Below are positions 18,104 through 27,135 of a DNA stretch of 64,000 nt, piece by piece. This stretch comes from JAFAXD01 sp051985675 (GTDB lineage Bacteria > Pseudomonadota > Alphaproteobacteria > Rhizobiales > Xanthobacteraceae): assembly GCA_051985675.1 (NCBI GenBank), contig JBPYFJ010000035.1, forward strand, positions 3,844 through 67,843. The letters are read 5' to 3'. How positions within the stretch are numbered: position 1 is the stretch's first letter; every line of letters begins with the position of its first letter. Below the pieces are notes generated by a model. That model saw nothing but the letters and a program-made list of their open reading frames with translations, was not told the DNA's origin and did no database searches. The position numbers and the translations under genes are program-made.

Positions 18104-19030
18104 ATGGCACTTCTTCTGACAGCCTTTTTCGGTGATCCGGCGGAGTGGCGACGGCTGTTCGCTGCTCGCATGCCGGAGCTTGACGTGCGAATCTGGCCGG
18201 AACTCGGCGATGAACGCGACATCGACGTTGCGGCCATTGCGGTACTGCCGCATGGCAAGCTCAAGGCGTTTCCCAAGCTGCGCATGATCGTGTCGCTGCT
18301 CGCAGGCGCCGACGTGCTGTTGAGCGATCCGAGTCTTCCGGACATCCCGATCGTGCGCGCCGCAGACCCCGCCGGCGATGAAATGATGAACGAGGCAGCC
18401 CTGGTGCATGTGCTGCGCCACCACCGTCATCTGCCCGCCTACCAACTGGCGCAGCAGCGCGCCGAATGGATTTCCTTGCCGCGACTACGCGCGAGCGAGC
18501 GCAAGGTCGGCGTGCTTGGGCTTGGAACCATCGGGCTTGCGGTGGCGAAGACGTTGGCCGCGCATGGGTTCAAGGTCGCCGGGTGGGTGCGCCAGCCGCG
18601 CCCGCAGGGAGAGATCGAGATTTTTTCCGGTCGGGAACAGTTGCCGGCGTTCCTGGCGCGCAGCGAGATCGTCGTCAACTTGTTGCCGCTCACGCCGCAA
18701 ACCCGCGGCATTTTGAACAAGGAGACATTCGCGCAACTGCCCGCGGGCGCCTCGATCATCAACCTGGGACGCGGCGGGCATGTGGTCGAAGCCGATCTGA
18801 TCGCCGCGCTTGATCGCGATCATCTGGCCGGCGCGACGCTCGACGTCTTTCCGGTCGAACCGCTGCCGAAGGACAGTCCGCTCTGGCGTCACCCCAAGAT
18901 CACGGTCACGCCGCACGTGGCACGGCGCATTAACGCCGCCGACCTGGTGCCGCGCATCTGCGACAGTATCCGCACGCTCAACGCCGGACGCCCGCTTGAA
19001 AATTTGATCGATCGCCGCCGGGGGTACTGA
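18104..19030 (+). CDS. ghrA: Glyoxylate/hydroxypyruvate reductase A-type dehydrogenase
   Basis: 308 aa, close to the 312 aa of E. coli GhrA. NAD(P)-binding GLGTIGLAVAKTL, substrate-domain Arg in INLGRGGHVVEADL, the LDVFPVEPLP segment and catalytic His in TVTPHVARRINA. Reduces glyoxylate or hydroxypyruvate to the hydroxyacid. No operon partner. Ends 9 bp before a twin-hairpin repeat element. Confidence 0.8.
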   Translation: MALLLTAFFGDPAEWRRLFAARMPELDVRIWPELGDERDIDVAAIAVLPHGKLKAFPKLRMIVSLLAGADVLLSDPSLPDIPIVRAADPAGDEMMNEAALVHVLRHHRHLPAYQLAQQRAEWISLPRLRASERKVGVLGLGTIGLAVAKTLAAHGFKVAGWVRQPRPQGEIEIFSGREQLPAFLARSEIVVNLLPLTPQTRGILNKETFAQLPAGASIINLGRGGHVVEADLIAALDRDHLAGATLDVFPVEPLPKDSPLWRHPKITVTPHVARRINAADLVPRICDSIRTLNAGRPLENLIDRRRGY

Positions 19031-19039
19031 GGCGGCGGC

Positions 19040-19204
19040 CTAGTGTCCCGATTCCGAAGTTGGCCACACCTTGCGGCAAGCCCGACGCGAGCGTCGGAAT
19101 CGAAAGGACATTAGCAAACTATGATTCTAGTGCCCCTTTTTGAACTCGAAGTTCGCAATCGGACTTGCGGCAAAGGCATGCGAGCTTCGAGTTCGGGGCA
19201 CTAG
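19040..19204. repeat. Twin-hairpin CTAG-bounded intergenic repeat, copy 1
   Basis: 165 bp made of two hairpins in series. Unit A: arm CTAGTGTCC (19040-19048) pairs with GGACATTAG (19106-19114, one mismatch), inner arms ATTCCGA (19051) and TCGGAAT (19094). A 12-nt spacer CAAACTATGATT follows. Unit B: arm CTAGTGCCCC (19127-19136) pairs perfectly with GGGGCACTAG (19195-19204), inner GAACTCGAAG (19142) with CTTCGAGTTC (19185). Loops share TTGCGGCAA. The last CTAG supplies, on the minus strand, the stop codon of the ArsR-type gene. Confidence 0.85.
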
Positions 19205-19887
19205 ACCGCAAGGTCGAATGCTTCCAAAAGGCCGCGGCGTCCAGTCGACGTAATCGTCAGCGCGCGGCCGTCGCGAGGGCGCTCGATCCACTTGAGCTCG
19301 AAACATCGCGTGGCGATCGCGGCACCGACCGCCCCCCCGATGTGAGGGCGCCGTTCGGTCCAGTCGACGCATGGCCGGCAAAACACGCGGCGGCGGGCGC
19401 GCGCAACCGAAAGGTCAACGCCCAGCTTGGAGAGGAATGCGGCGCCGTTCTCGGTCACTTCTCCCGCCTCGCTGCCGAGGATCACGTGCTCGCGCGCGAT
19501 CAGGCAGTCGGCGATACCGACGCCAAGCTCGCCGGCCAGGTGATCATAGCACGTGCGCGCATGCCGGAGCTGGTCGTCGGTCTTGCTGCGCGGCTGGAAG
19601 CGCGGCGGCCCGGTCAGGGCCACCGTCATGATGCTTTCAAGCATCTGGCCGACGTGTGACCCGGCTAGCCGATAGTAGCGGTGGCGGCCCTGCTTGCAGA
19701 GATCGATTAGGCGCGCGTCGTGAAGCTTGGCGAGATGGCCGCTGGTTGTTTGCGGGGATACCCCGGCCGCGAACGCCAGCTCGCCCGCCGTGAGGGCCCG
19801 GCCGTCAAGCAGTGCACACAGGATATTGGCGCGTGCCGGGTCGCCGACCAGCGACGCTACCTCGGCCATCTGTGGGGCAGCATGCAT
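19201..19887 (-). CDS. ArsR-family winged-helix regulator (with extended C-terminal domain)
   Basis: 228 aa from ATG 19887 (MHAAPQMAEVASLVGDPAR). Residues about 5-85 form an ArsR-type winged helix: DPARANILCALLDGRALTAGELA, recognition helix AAGVSPQTTSGHLAKLHDARLI, and wing QGRHRYYRLA. A C-terminal part of about 130 residues contains RHARTCYDHLAGELGVGIAD and Cys-containing VFCRPCVDWTERR, as in ArsR proteins annotated as winged-helix efflux repressors. Divergent from an MFS pump gene 136 bp away, so local repression of that pump is likely. Its TAG stop lies inside the repeat element. Confidence 0.75.
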   Translation of the reverse strand: MHAAPQMAEVASLVGDPARANILCALLDGRALTAGELAFAAGVSPQTTSGHLAKLHDARLIDLCKQGRHRYYRLAGSHVGQMLESIMTVALTGPPRFQPRSKTDDQLRHARTCYDHLAGELGVGIADCLIAREHVILGSEAGEVTENGAAFLSKLGVDLSVARARRRVFCRPCVDWTERRPHIGGAVGAAIATRCFELKWIERPRDGRALTITSTGRRGLLEAFDLAV

Positions 19888-20023
19888 GTCCCAAATATGG
19901 AGCCGGAGCGCCCACGATGCCAGCGGCAACACTTCGGCCGCGACCGAAACGATCCGCGTGGACGCCCGTGGTGACCAACCCGATGTTGAGGGCATGCACT
20001 CGGATGGATGCGAGCTAAGACCG

Positions 20024-21478
20024 ATGACATGGACAATGAACGCTTGGGGCAACGCGTCCCCCAAACACGCGATCCTATCGCCGGTGCTGATCATCACCTG
20101 CATCGGCGTGTTTCTGGCGCAACTCGATACTTCGATCGTCAACCTCGCGCTCAGACAGATCGGTGCCGGGCTCGGTGCCGGCGTGAAGGAGCTGCAATGG
20201 GTCACTGATGCCTACAATCTCGCCTACGCGAGTTTCCTGCTGGCAGGCGGAACCCTCGGGGACACTTACGGGCGCCGCCGCCTGTTTGTGGGTGGCATCG
20301 CCTTGTTTGCAGCCGGCTCGCTGGTGTGCGGGCTTGCCCCAAACAATACCGTGCTGATCGGCGGGCGCGCCGTGAGCGGGCTTGGCGCCGCACTCGCGGT
20401 GCCGACATCGCTTGCGATTTTGTCGGATGCCTATCCGCATGCGACGGAACGGGCAAAGGCGATCGGGATTTGGGCGAGCTGCAACGCGCTCGCGTGGCTC
20501 GTCGGTCCGGCGCTTGGCGGCCTGGTCGTCGGTCAGCTCGGCTGGCGCTCCGTGTTCCTGATCGTCGTACCGATCGGGATCGTCGCTGCGATCATGACCC
20601 TGGTCCAGATCGCGGAGGGTCGGCGCGCAGCCAACCGCGCGATCGATGTTCCGGGTCAGGTGCTGGGCGCGCTGACCCTCGGTGCATTCGCATTCGGCTT
20701 CATCGAAGCGCCGCACTGGGGCTGGACCAGCGCCGCAACCATCGTCTGCCTGATCACGGCGCTCGCCGCGCTAGTGGCCTTCGTGATCGCGGAGCGTCGC
20801 GCGCACGCGCCGTTGCTGCCGCTGGGCATCTTTGGCACCGCGACCTTCACCGCGGCAGCCGGAGTCGCGACCACTATGACATTCGGCATGTATGCCATGC
20901 TGTTTCTGATGCCGCTTTACCTGCAAGTCGTGCACGGCGCTTCCGCGCTTGTCGTCGGGCTTGAGATGCTGCCGATGTCGATTGCCTTCTTTGTCGTGTC
21001 GCAAAGGTCGGGCGCACTGGTGGTGCGGGTCGGCGCCCGCGCCATGATGACGCTCGGAATGGCCGCGATGGCTGCCGGCTTGCTGGTCCTCTCGGCGATC
21101 GGGCCGAATACCGGCTTGGCGCAGGTGGAGTTTGCGTTTCTGATCATCGGCATCGGCCTCGGTCTCAACACGGGGCCGGTTTTGTCGGTCGCCGTAACAG
21201 TTGCCCCGAAGGCCCATTCGGGCACGGCTTCGAGCGTCATCAACACCGCCCGCATGGTCGGGGCAACACTGGGCGTCGCGTTGCTCGGCGGCCTCTTTGC
21301 CATGCACGCTGGCAGCGAGCCGTCCAGCGCCGCGGCGATTGTCGCCGGGGTTCGCCCGGCGATGCTCGGCGGCGCGCTCGCCGAAGGTCTGGGAGCCGTG
21401 CTCGCGTTTCTCGCAATCCCGACCGCGATGTTGGCGGCGCGCGCCGAAGTTCGGCTGATCAGCGCATGGTCGGAATGA
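20024..21478 (+). CDS. MFS transporter, DHA2 (EmrB/QacA-like) family
   Basis: About 484 aa from ATG 20024; ATG 20036 is also possible, and longer readings run antisense through the regulator and are rejected. About 14 membrane segments; family motifs LDTSIVNLALRQIG in helix 1, GGTLGDTYGRRRLFVGG in loop 2-3, and WRSVFLIVVPIGI. Proton-driven drug or metabolite export from the cytosol. Divergent with the ArsR-type regulator. The last 20 bp overlap the convergent mmsA stop region. Confidence 0.85.
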   Translation: MTWTMNAWGNASPKHAILSPVLIITCIGVFLAQLDTSIVNLALRQIGAGLGAGVKELQWVTDAYNLAYASFLLAGGTLGDTYGRRRLFVGGIALFAAGSLVCGLAPNNTVLIGGRAVSGLGAALAVPTSLAILSDAYPHATERAKAIGIWASCNALAWLVGPALGGLVVGQLGWRSVFLIVVPIGIVAAIMTLVQIAEGRRAANRAIDVPGQVLGALTLGAFAFGFIEAPHWGWTSAATIVCLITALAALVAFVIAERRAHAPLLPLGIFGTATFTAAAGVATTMTFGMYAMLFLMPLYLQVVHGASALVVGLEMLPMSIAFFVVSQRSGALVVRVGARAMMTLGMAAMAAGLLVLSAIGPNTGLAQVEFAFLIIGIGLGLNTGPVLSVAVTVAPKAHSGTASSVINTARMVGATLGVALLGGLFAMHAGSEPSSAAAIVAGVRPAMLGGALAEGLGAVLAFLAIPTAMLAARAEVRLISAWSE

Positions 21479-22955
21479 CGAACTCTGCGCCTTCCTTGAT
21501 ACCCGACGGCCAGCGTGCGGTGACGGTCTTGGTCTTGGTGTAGAAGCGGATCGAGTCCGGACCGTGCTGGTTGAGATCGCCGAAGCCGGAGCGCTTCCAG
21601 CCGCCGAACGTGTAGTAGGCGAGGGGCACCGGAATGGCGAAGTTCACACCCACCATGCCGACGTTCACCCGGTTGGTGAAATCGCGCGCGGTGTCTCCGT
21701 CGCGCGTGAAGATAGCGACGCCATTGCCGTAGTCGTGCTCTGACGGGAGCCGAACCGCTTCCTCGTAGTCCTTGGCGCGCACGACCGACAGCACCGGTCC
21801 GAAGATCTCTTCCTTGTAGATGCGCATGGAGGGCGTAACTTCGTCGAACAGGCAGCCGCCCATGAAGTTGCCGTTCTCATAGCCCTGCAGCTTGAAATTG
21901 CGGCCATCGACGACCAGCTTGGCGCCTTCCTTGACGCCGAGATCGACGTAGCTCTTGACCTTGTCGAGATGCGCCCGGGTGACCAGCGGACCGTAGTCGG
22001 CCTGCGGATCGGTGGACGGACCAACTTTGAGTCCTTCAACCCGCGGAATGAGCTTCTTCACCAGGATGTCGGCGGTCTTCTCGCCGACCGGCACGGCGAC
22101 CGACACCGCCATGCAGCGCTCGCCGGCCGACCCATAGCCCGCCCCGATCAGGGCGTCGACGGCCTGGTCCATGTCGGCATCCGGCATCACCACCATGTGG
22201 TTCTTGGCTCCTCCGAAGCACTGCACGCGTTTGCCGTGGGCGCAGCCGGTCGCATAGATGTACTCGGCGATCGCTGATGAACCGACGAATCCGATCGCCC
22301 GCACGCGCGGGTCGGTCAGCAGAGTATCGACCGCCTCCTTGTCGCCGTTGACGACGTTGAGCACGCCGGCCGGAAGCCCGGCGGCGACCAGGAGTTCGGC
22401 TAGGCGCATCGGAACGGACGGGTCGCGCTCGGAGGGTTTCAGGATGAACGCATTGCCGCACGCGATTGCCGGCGCGAACTTCCACATCGGGATCATGGCC
22501 GGAAAGTTGAACGGCGTGATGCCGGCGACCACCCCCAGCGGCTGCCGCAGCGAAAAGAGATCAATGCCGGGACCGGCGCCGTCGGTGTATTCCCCCTTCA
22601 TCAGGTTTGGGATTCCACAAGCAAACTCCACGACCTCCACGCCCCGCTGGATATCGCCGCGGGCATCGGCAATGGTTTTCCCATGTTCCGAGGACAGGAG
22701 CTTGGCAAGATTTTCAAACTCGCCCTGCACCAGGTCGAGGAACTTGAACAGCACCCGCGCGCGGCGCTGCGGATTGGTGGCGGCCCATGCCCGTTGGGCC
22801 GATTCGGCGTTTGCGATCGCCGCTTCGACTTCGGAACGGGACGCGAACGCGACCTTCGCTTGAACTTCACCGGTATTTGGGTTGAACACGTCCCCGCCGC
22901 GGCCCGAGCTGCCCTTGACCTCCTTGCCGCCGACGAAGTGACCGATCTCACGCAT
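21459..22955 (-). CDS. mmsA: CoA-acylating methylmalonate-semialdehyde dehydrogenase
   Basis: 498 aa, the family length. Early GHFVGGKEVKGSSGRGGDVFNPNTGEV, cofactor segment GITPFNFPAMIPMWKFAPAIACGN, catalytic Cys in GYGSAGERCMA, and QCFGGAKNHMVVMPDAD, the segment where this subfamily lacks the general-base Glu of other aldehyde dehydrogenases. Converts (methyl)malonate semialdehyde to propionyl- or acetyl-CoA in valine and inositol breakdown. No mmsB neighbour. Confidence 0.9.
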   Translation of the reverse strand: MREIGHFVGGKEVKGSSGRGGDVFNPNTGEVQAKVAFASRSEVEAAIANAESAQRAWAATNPQRRARVLFKFLDLVQGEFENLAKLLSSEHGKTIADARGDIQRGVEVVEFACGIPNLMKGEYTDGAGPGIDLFSLRQPLGVVAGITPFNFPAMIPMWKFAPAIACGNAFILKPSERDPSVPMRLAELLVAAGLPAGVLNVVNGDKEAVDTLLTDPRVRAIGFVGSSAIAEYIYATGCAHGKRVQCFGGAKNHMVVMPDADMDQAVDALIGAGYGSAGERCMAVSVAVPVGEKTADILVKKLIPRVEGLKVGPSTDPQADYGPLVTRAHLDKVKSYVDLGVKEGAKLVVDGRNFKLQGYENGNFMGGCLFDEVTPSMRIYKEEIFGPVLSVVRAKDYEEAVRLPSEHDYGNGVAIFTRDGDTARDFTNRVNVGMVGVNFAIPVPLAYYTFGGWKRSGFGDLNQHGPDSIRFYTKTKTVTARWPSGIKEGAEFVIPTMR

Positions 22956-23066
22956 GGACGCTCTCCCTGAAACTTCCTAGCCCCTTTAGCCGCCTGGCGT
23001 TGTTATATCCTCGTCAGGAATGGAGCGCATGCGCGAAAGGTTGCGACCGGACGACATGCCTCCGTC

Positions 23067-23089
23067 GGGAACGGGATGCTATAAGGACC
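23067..23089 (+). promoter_or_regulatory. Conserved box upstream of kup copy 1
   Basis: GGGAACGG-GA-TGCTATAAGGACC, 26 bp before the kup ATG. Nearly the same block, GGGAACGG-TGCTATAAGGCCC, precedes the second kup gene at a similar distance. TATAAG could be a -10 element with a short leader, but I see no convincing -35. It may be a shared promoter/operator or a remnant of the gene duplication. Confidence 0.45.
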
Positions 23090-23115
23090 ACTTGGGAAAG
23101 GCGACAGCGACCCCA

Positions 23116-25026
23116 ATGGCCGATGTCACGCACAAAATAGCCATCCCGGGGGGCGGCGCGGGCTCGCATGCGCAGATCAGCCCGCTGGCTTTGGCGCTTG
23201 GTAGTATCGGGGTCGTCTACGGCGATATCGGCACGAGTCCGCTCTATGCCTTTCACGTGGCGGTTGAAGCGGCAGTCGGGTCCGGCCCGATTACGCGCGA
23301 CGTCGTGCTCGGCGTGCTGTCGTTGATCCTCTGGGCCCTGACGATCGTTGTCACCGTCAAATACGTGCTGATTCTGCTACGAGCCGACAACAACGGCGAG
23401 GGCGGAACGCTGGCGCTGACGGCGCTTGCGTCCCGCATGTTCGGCCGCCGCACCGCGATCGTGTTCACGCTCGGGATGGTCGGGGCGGCGATGTTCTACG
23501 GGGATTCGGTGATCACGCCGGCGATCTCCGTACTCTCCGCGATCGAAGGCCTGAAGCTCGCGACGCCCGCGTTCGAGCACGCCGTATTGCCCTTGACCGT
23601 GTTGATTCTGATCGGCTTGTTTGCCGTGCAGTCGCGCGGAACCGCGCGGGTCGCTGCGCTGTTCGGGCCGGTGATGCTGGTCTGGTTCCTGACGCTCGCG
23701 GTCGTCGGTCTCGCGCACCTGTTCGACGATCCGCATATCTTCGCGGCGGCCAACCCGATCTACGCCATCCGGTTCCTGGGGGATCATGGCGTCATCGGAT
23801 TGGTGACACTCGGATTCGTTTTCCTGGCCGTGACCGGGGGGGAAGCCCTCTACGCCGATCTTGGCCACTTCGGGCGGAAACCGATTCAGCTGGCATGGTT
23901 CGGGTTGGTCTTCCCGTCGCTCGTTCTCAATTATTTTGCCCAAGGCGCGCTGGTCCTGCGCGATCCGAGCGCGATCGACAATCCATTCTTTCGGCTGTTT
24001 CCACCGGTGCTGCTGGTTCCCGTGGTGTTGCTGGCGACGCTTGCAACCGTGATCGCCAGCCAGGCGGTCATCACCGGGGCCTATTCGGTGACCCGGCAGG
24101 CCATTCAGCTCGGCTTGATCCCGCGTCTCGCGATCCGCCACACCTCCGAGACACAGGAAGGCCAGATCTACATTCCTCGCGCCAACACCGCCATGCTGAT
24201 CGGAGTGTTGTTGCTGGTGGCGATTTTCCGGACGTCGAATGCGCTGGCTTCCGCCTATGGCATCGCCGTGACCACGACCATGGTCGTGGATGGCGTTCTC
24301 GGCTTCCTGGTGATCTGGAAGTTCTGGGGTTGGCGCCCGCTGGCCGCCGCGGCGCTCATGGGTCCGCTGGTGCTGATCGATTCAACTTTTCTGGCGGCCA
24401 ACCTGCTCAAAATCGTGGATGGCGCCTGGGCACCGCTCGCGCTCGGCGCGGCGATCGTGCTCCTGGTGCTGACGTGGCGGCGAGGGACGATGTTGCTGTT
24501 GACCAAGACGCGCCAGAACGAGGTGCCGTTCGATGCGCTGGTTGCAAGTCTTGAAAAGCGTCCGCCGCATGTCGTGCCCGGGACGGCCATCTTCCTGACC
24601 AGCGATCCGTCGTCGGCGCCGACGGCTCTTCTGCACAATCTCAAGCACAACCGGATTCTGCACGAGCATAACGTCATCCTCACGATCAAGACCGCCGATA
24701 CCCCGCGGGTGCCGGATGACGAACGCGTGAGCATGATTCAGGTCTCGACGCATTTCGCCAAGGTCGAGATCGCCTTCGGCTTCATGGAAACGCCCAACAT
24801 TCCGCGCGCGCTCGCGATTGCCCGCAAGCAGGGATGGCGCTTCGACATCATGTCGACGTCGTTCTTCTTGTCGCGGCGAGCCCTCAAGCCGGCCGCGCAA
24901 TCCGGCATGCCGCGCTGGCAGGACCGCCTGTTCATTGCGCTCGCCAAATCGGCTAGCGATGCGACGGATTTCTTTCAGATCCCGACCGGTCGGGTGGTCG
25001 AGATCGGGACGCAGGTGACCATCTGA
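23116..25026 (+). CDS. kup: Potassium transporter Kup, copy 1
   Basis: 636 aa from ATG 23116 (MADVTHKIA); family length about 620-640. Kup/HAK/KUP signature GVVYGDIGTSPLYAF near the N-terminus, about 12 hydrophobic segments over residues 25-460 and a cytosolic C-terminal domain with PGTAIFLTSDPSSAPTALLHNLKHN and QIPTGRVVEIGTQVTI. Proton-coupled K+ uptake across the inner membrane. The next gene, 115 bp downstream, is a paralogue in the same direction. Expression may use the TATAAG box just upstream. Confidence 0.92.
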   Translation: MADVTHKIAIPGGGAGSHAQISPLALALGSIGVVYGDIGTSPLYAFHVAVEAAVGSGPITRDVVLGVLSLILWALTIVVTVKYVLILLRADNNGEGGTLALTALASRMFGRRTAIVFTLGMVGAAMFYGDSVITPAISVLSAIEGLKLATPAFEHAVLPLTVLILIGLFAVQSRGTARVAALFGPVMLVWFLTLAVVGLAHLFDDPHIFAAANPIYAIRFLGDHGVIGLVTLGFVFLAVTGGEALYADLGHFGRKPIQLAWFGLVFPSLVLNYFAQGALVLRDPSAIDNPFFRLFPPVLLVPVVLLATLATVIASQAVITGAYSVTRQAIQLGLIPRLAIRHTSETQEGQIYIPRANTAMLIGVLLLVAIFRTSNALASAYGIAVTTTMVVDGVLGFLVIWKFWGWRPLAAAALMGPLVLIDSTFLAANLLKIVDGAWAPLALGAAIVLLVLTWRRGTMLLLTKTRQNEVPFDALVASLEKRPPHVVPGTAIFLTSDPSSAPTALLHNLKHNRILHEHNVILTIKTADTPRVPDDERVSMIQVSTHFAKVEIAFGFMETPNIPRALAIARKQGWRFDIMSTSFFLSRRALKPAAQSGMPRWQDRLFIALAKSASDATDFFQIPTGRVVEIGTQVTI

Positions 25027-25089
25027 AATCAGCGCTCCGGCGCCCAATGTCGGAAAACTGGCCTCACTCCCTCTCGGGGACAATCCGTT

Positions 25090-25110
25090 GGGAACGGTGC
25101 TATAAGGCCC
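25090..25110 (+). promoter_or_regulatory. Conserved box upstream of kup copy 2
   Basis: GGGAACGGTGCTATAAGGCCC, 31 bp before the second kup start; matches the block before copy 1 apart from a two-base indel and one substitution, and CCGTY precedes both. It lies in the 115-bp gap between the genes, so copy 2 may be transcribed on its own. Confidence 0.45.
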
Positions 25111-25141
25111 AATATTGCGGTGCAGCAATTCAGGATCAGGC

Positions 25142-27064
25142 ATGGGTGACGGTGTTGGCGCATTGGAAGCAGACCGGACGCAGGTCGCAGAGCACGAGGC
25201 GCCTGGCCTGGGGTCCGGCTTCTGGGCGCTCACGATCGGATCGATGGGCGTCGTCTACGGCGACATCGGCACCAGCCCCCTTTACGCCGTGCGCGAGGCC
25301 GTGTCGGCGGCAACCGCCGGCGAGGCTGGGACCGGGGACGCGGTCCTGGGGGTGATTTCCCTGATCTTGTGGGCGCTGACCATCGTGGTCACCCTCAAGT
25401 ACGTCGTGGTGCTGCTGCGGGCCGACAACAACGGCGAGGGCGGAACCCTGGCGCTGATGGCCTTGGCCGGCCGCGTCGGGGGCCGGTGGGCGGAGATCGT
25501 CGCCGCGCTTGGGATCATCGGCGCGTCACTCTTTTTCGGCGACGCGCTGATCACGCCTGCGATTTCAGTGCTCTCGGCGATCGAAGGTTTGAAAGTCGTG
25601 ACCCCGACGTTCGATCCCTACGTGGTGCCGTTGACGATCCTCATCCTGGTCGTGCTGTTCGCCGCGCAATCGCGCGGGACCGCGCGCGTGGCCGCGTTTT
25701 TTGGTCCGATCACGGCGGTCTGGTTCGTTGCCATCGCAATCCCGGGGGCCGTCGCGATTGCGAGCGATCCCTGGATCCTGCTGGCCGTCAATCCGTTCTA
25801 CGGTCTCAAATTCCTGGTGAGCCATGGGTTCATCGGACTGGTCACCCTGGGCGCGGTATTTCTGGCCGTGACTGGCGCGGAAGCGCTCTACGCGGATCTC
25901 GGCCATTTCGGCCGCCGCCCCATCCAGACCGCCTGGCTGGCGTTTGTGTTTCCGGCACTCGCGCTCAACTATCTCGGGCAAGGCGCGCTGTTGCTGGCAA
26001 ATCCGGCCGCGATCGAAAACCCGTTCTTTCTGCTCTATCCAAACTGGGCGCAGCTGCCGATGGTGGTGCTCGCAACGGCGGCGACCGTTATTGCCAGCCA
26101 AGCGGTCATTACGGGCGCCTACTCGCTGACCCACCAGGCTATCCAGCTCGGGCTGTTGCCCCGTGTGGAGATTCGTCACACGTCGGAAACGCGTGAGGGC
26201 CAGATCTATTTGCCGCGCGTTACCATGCTGCTGCTGCTTGGCGTCTTGCTGCTGGTGACCACGTTCCGCTCGTCGAGCGCGCTGGCGTCCGCCTACGGAA
26301 TTGCCGTGACCGGCACGATGGTGGTCACCACCGCCATGGCGTTCGTCGTTGTCTGGAAGGTGTGGCGCTGGTCGCCGCTTGCCGCCGTGGCACTGATCAC
26401 GCCGTTCCTGCTGCTTGATCTGACATTCCTGGCGGCCAACCTGCTCAAGGTCGTGCAGGGCGGGTGGATGCCGCTCGCACTCGGGTCGCTGGTGCTGACC
26501 GTGATGTACACGTGGCGGCGCGGAACGCGGTTGCTGGCCGAAAAGACACGGCGGCAGGAAACGCCGCTTGACCAACTGGTGGCGATGCTCGAGCGCAAAC
26601 CGCCGATCCGGGTGCCGGGCACGGCGGTCTTCCTCACCAGCGATCCGCACAGCGCACCAACCGCGCTGCTGCACAGCCTCAAGCACTACAAGGTGCTGCA
26701 CGAGAAGAACGTCGTTTTGAGCATCGAAAACGCGCATACGCCACGCGTCCACCCGGAAGAGCGGGTCCGCCTGGAGCCGGTCGGGGGCACGTTTCTGCGT
26801 ATCTATCTGCGGTTCGGCTTCATGGAGACCCCGAACGTGCCGCGTGCGCTGGGGATTGCGCGTCAGCTCGGTTGGCAGTTCGACATCATGTCGACGTCGT
26901 TTTTCTTGTCGCGCCGTGCGCTCAAGCCAGCCGCCCAGTCCGGCATGCCGCGCTGGCAAGATCGCCTGTTCATTATGCTGGCGCGCTCCGCCGACGATGC
27001 TACGAGCTATTTCCGGATTCCGACCGGGCGCGTGGTCGAAGTCGGCACGCAGGTGACCATTTGA
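25142..27064 (+). CDS. kup: Potassium transporter Kup, copy 2
   Basis: 640 aa from ATG 25142, chosen because AGGATCAGG is just upstream. Same architecture as copy 1: GVVYGDIGTSPLYAV, about 12 membrane segments, and a C-terminal domain with PGTAVFLTSDPHSAPTALLHSLKHY. The two proteins are nearly identical over the final 60 residues (QFDIMSTSFFLSRRALKPAA) but diverge in many membrane segments and in the variable N-terminus, so the duplication is not recent. The pair may provide different K+ affinities or pH optima. Confidence 0.92.
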   Translation: MGDGVGALEADRTQVAEHEAPGLGSGFWALTIGSMGVVYGDIGTSPLYAVREAVSAATAGEAGTGDAVLGVISLILWALTIVVTLKYVVVLLRADNNGEGGTLALMALAGRVGGRWAEIVAALGIIGASLFFGDALITPAISVLSAIEGLKVVTPTFDPYVVPLTILILVVLFAAQSRGTARVAAFFGPITAVWFVAIAIPGAVAIASDPWILLAVNPFYGLKFLVSHGFIGLVTLGAVFLAVTGAEALYADLGHFGRRPIQTAWLAFVFPALALNYLGQGALLLANPAAIENPFFLLYPNWAQLPMVVLATAATVIASQAVITGAYSLTHQAIQLGLLPRVEIRHTSETREGQIYLPRVTMLLLLGVLLLVTTFRSSSALASAYGIAVTGTMVVTTAMAFVVVWKVWRWSPLAAVALITPFLLLDLTFLAANLLKVVQGGWMPLALGSLVLTVMYTWRRGTRLLAEKTRRQETPLDQLVAMLERKPPIRVPGTAVFLTSDPHSAPTALLHSLKHYKVLHEKNVVLSIENAHTPRVHPEERVRLEPVGGTFLRIYLRFGFMETPNVPRALGIARQLGWQFDIMSTSFFLSRRALKPAAQSGMPRWQDRLFIMLARSADDATSYFRIPTGRVVEVGTQVTI

Positions 27065-27135
27065 TCGGCGGGATTCCGCGCGCGCTGCCGGAGCGGATAT
27101 CCGCCGCGACTGGATCGAAGCGCAAGGAGAAAACA

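Noticed and set aside
19727..20023. N-terminal extension of the MFS transporter
   Set aside because: Runs antisense through the ArsR-type regulator and is not membrane-like; the transporter starts at 20024 or 20036.
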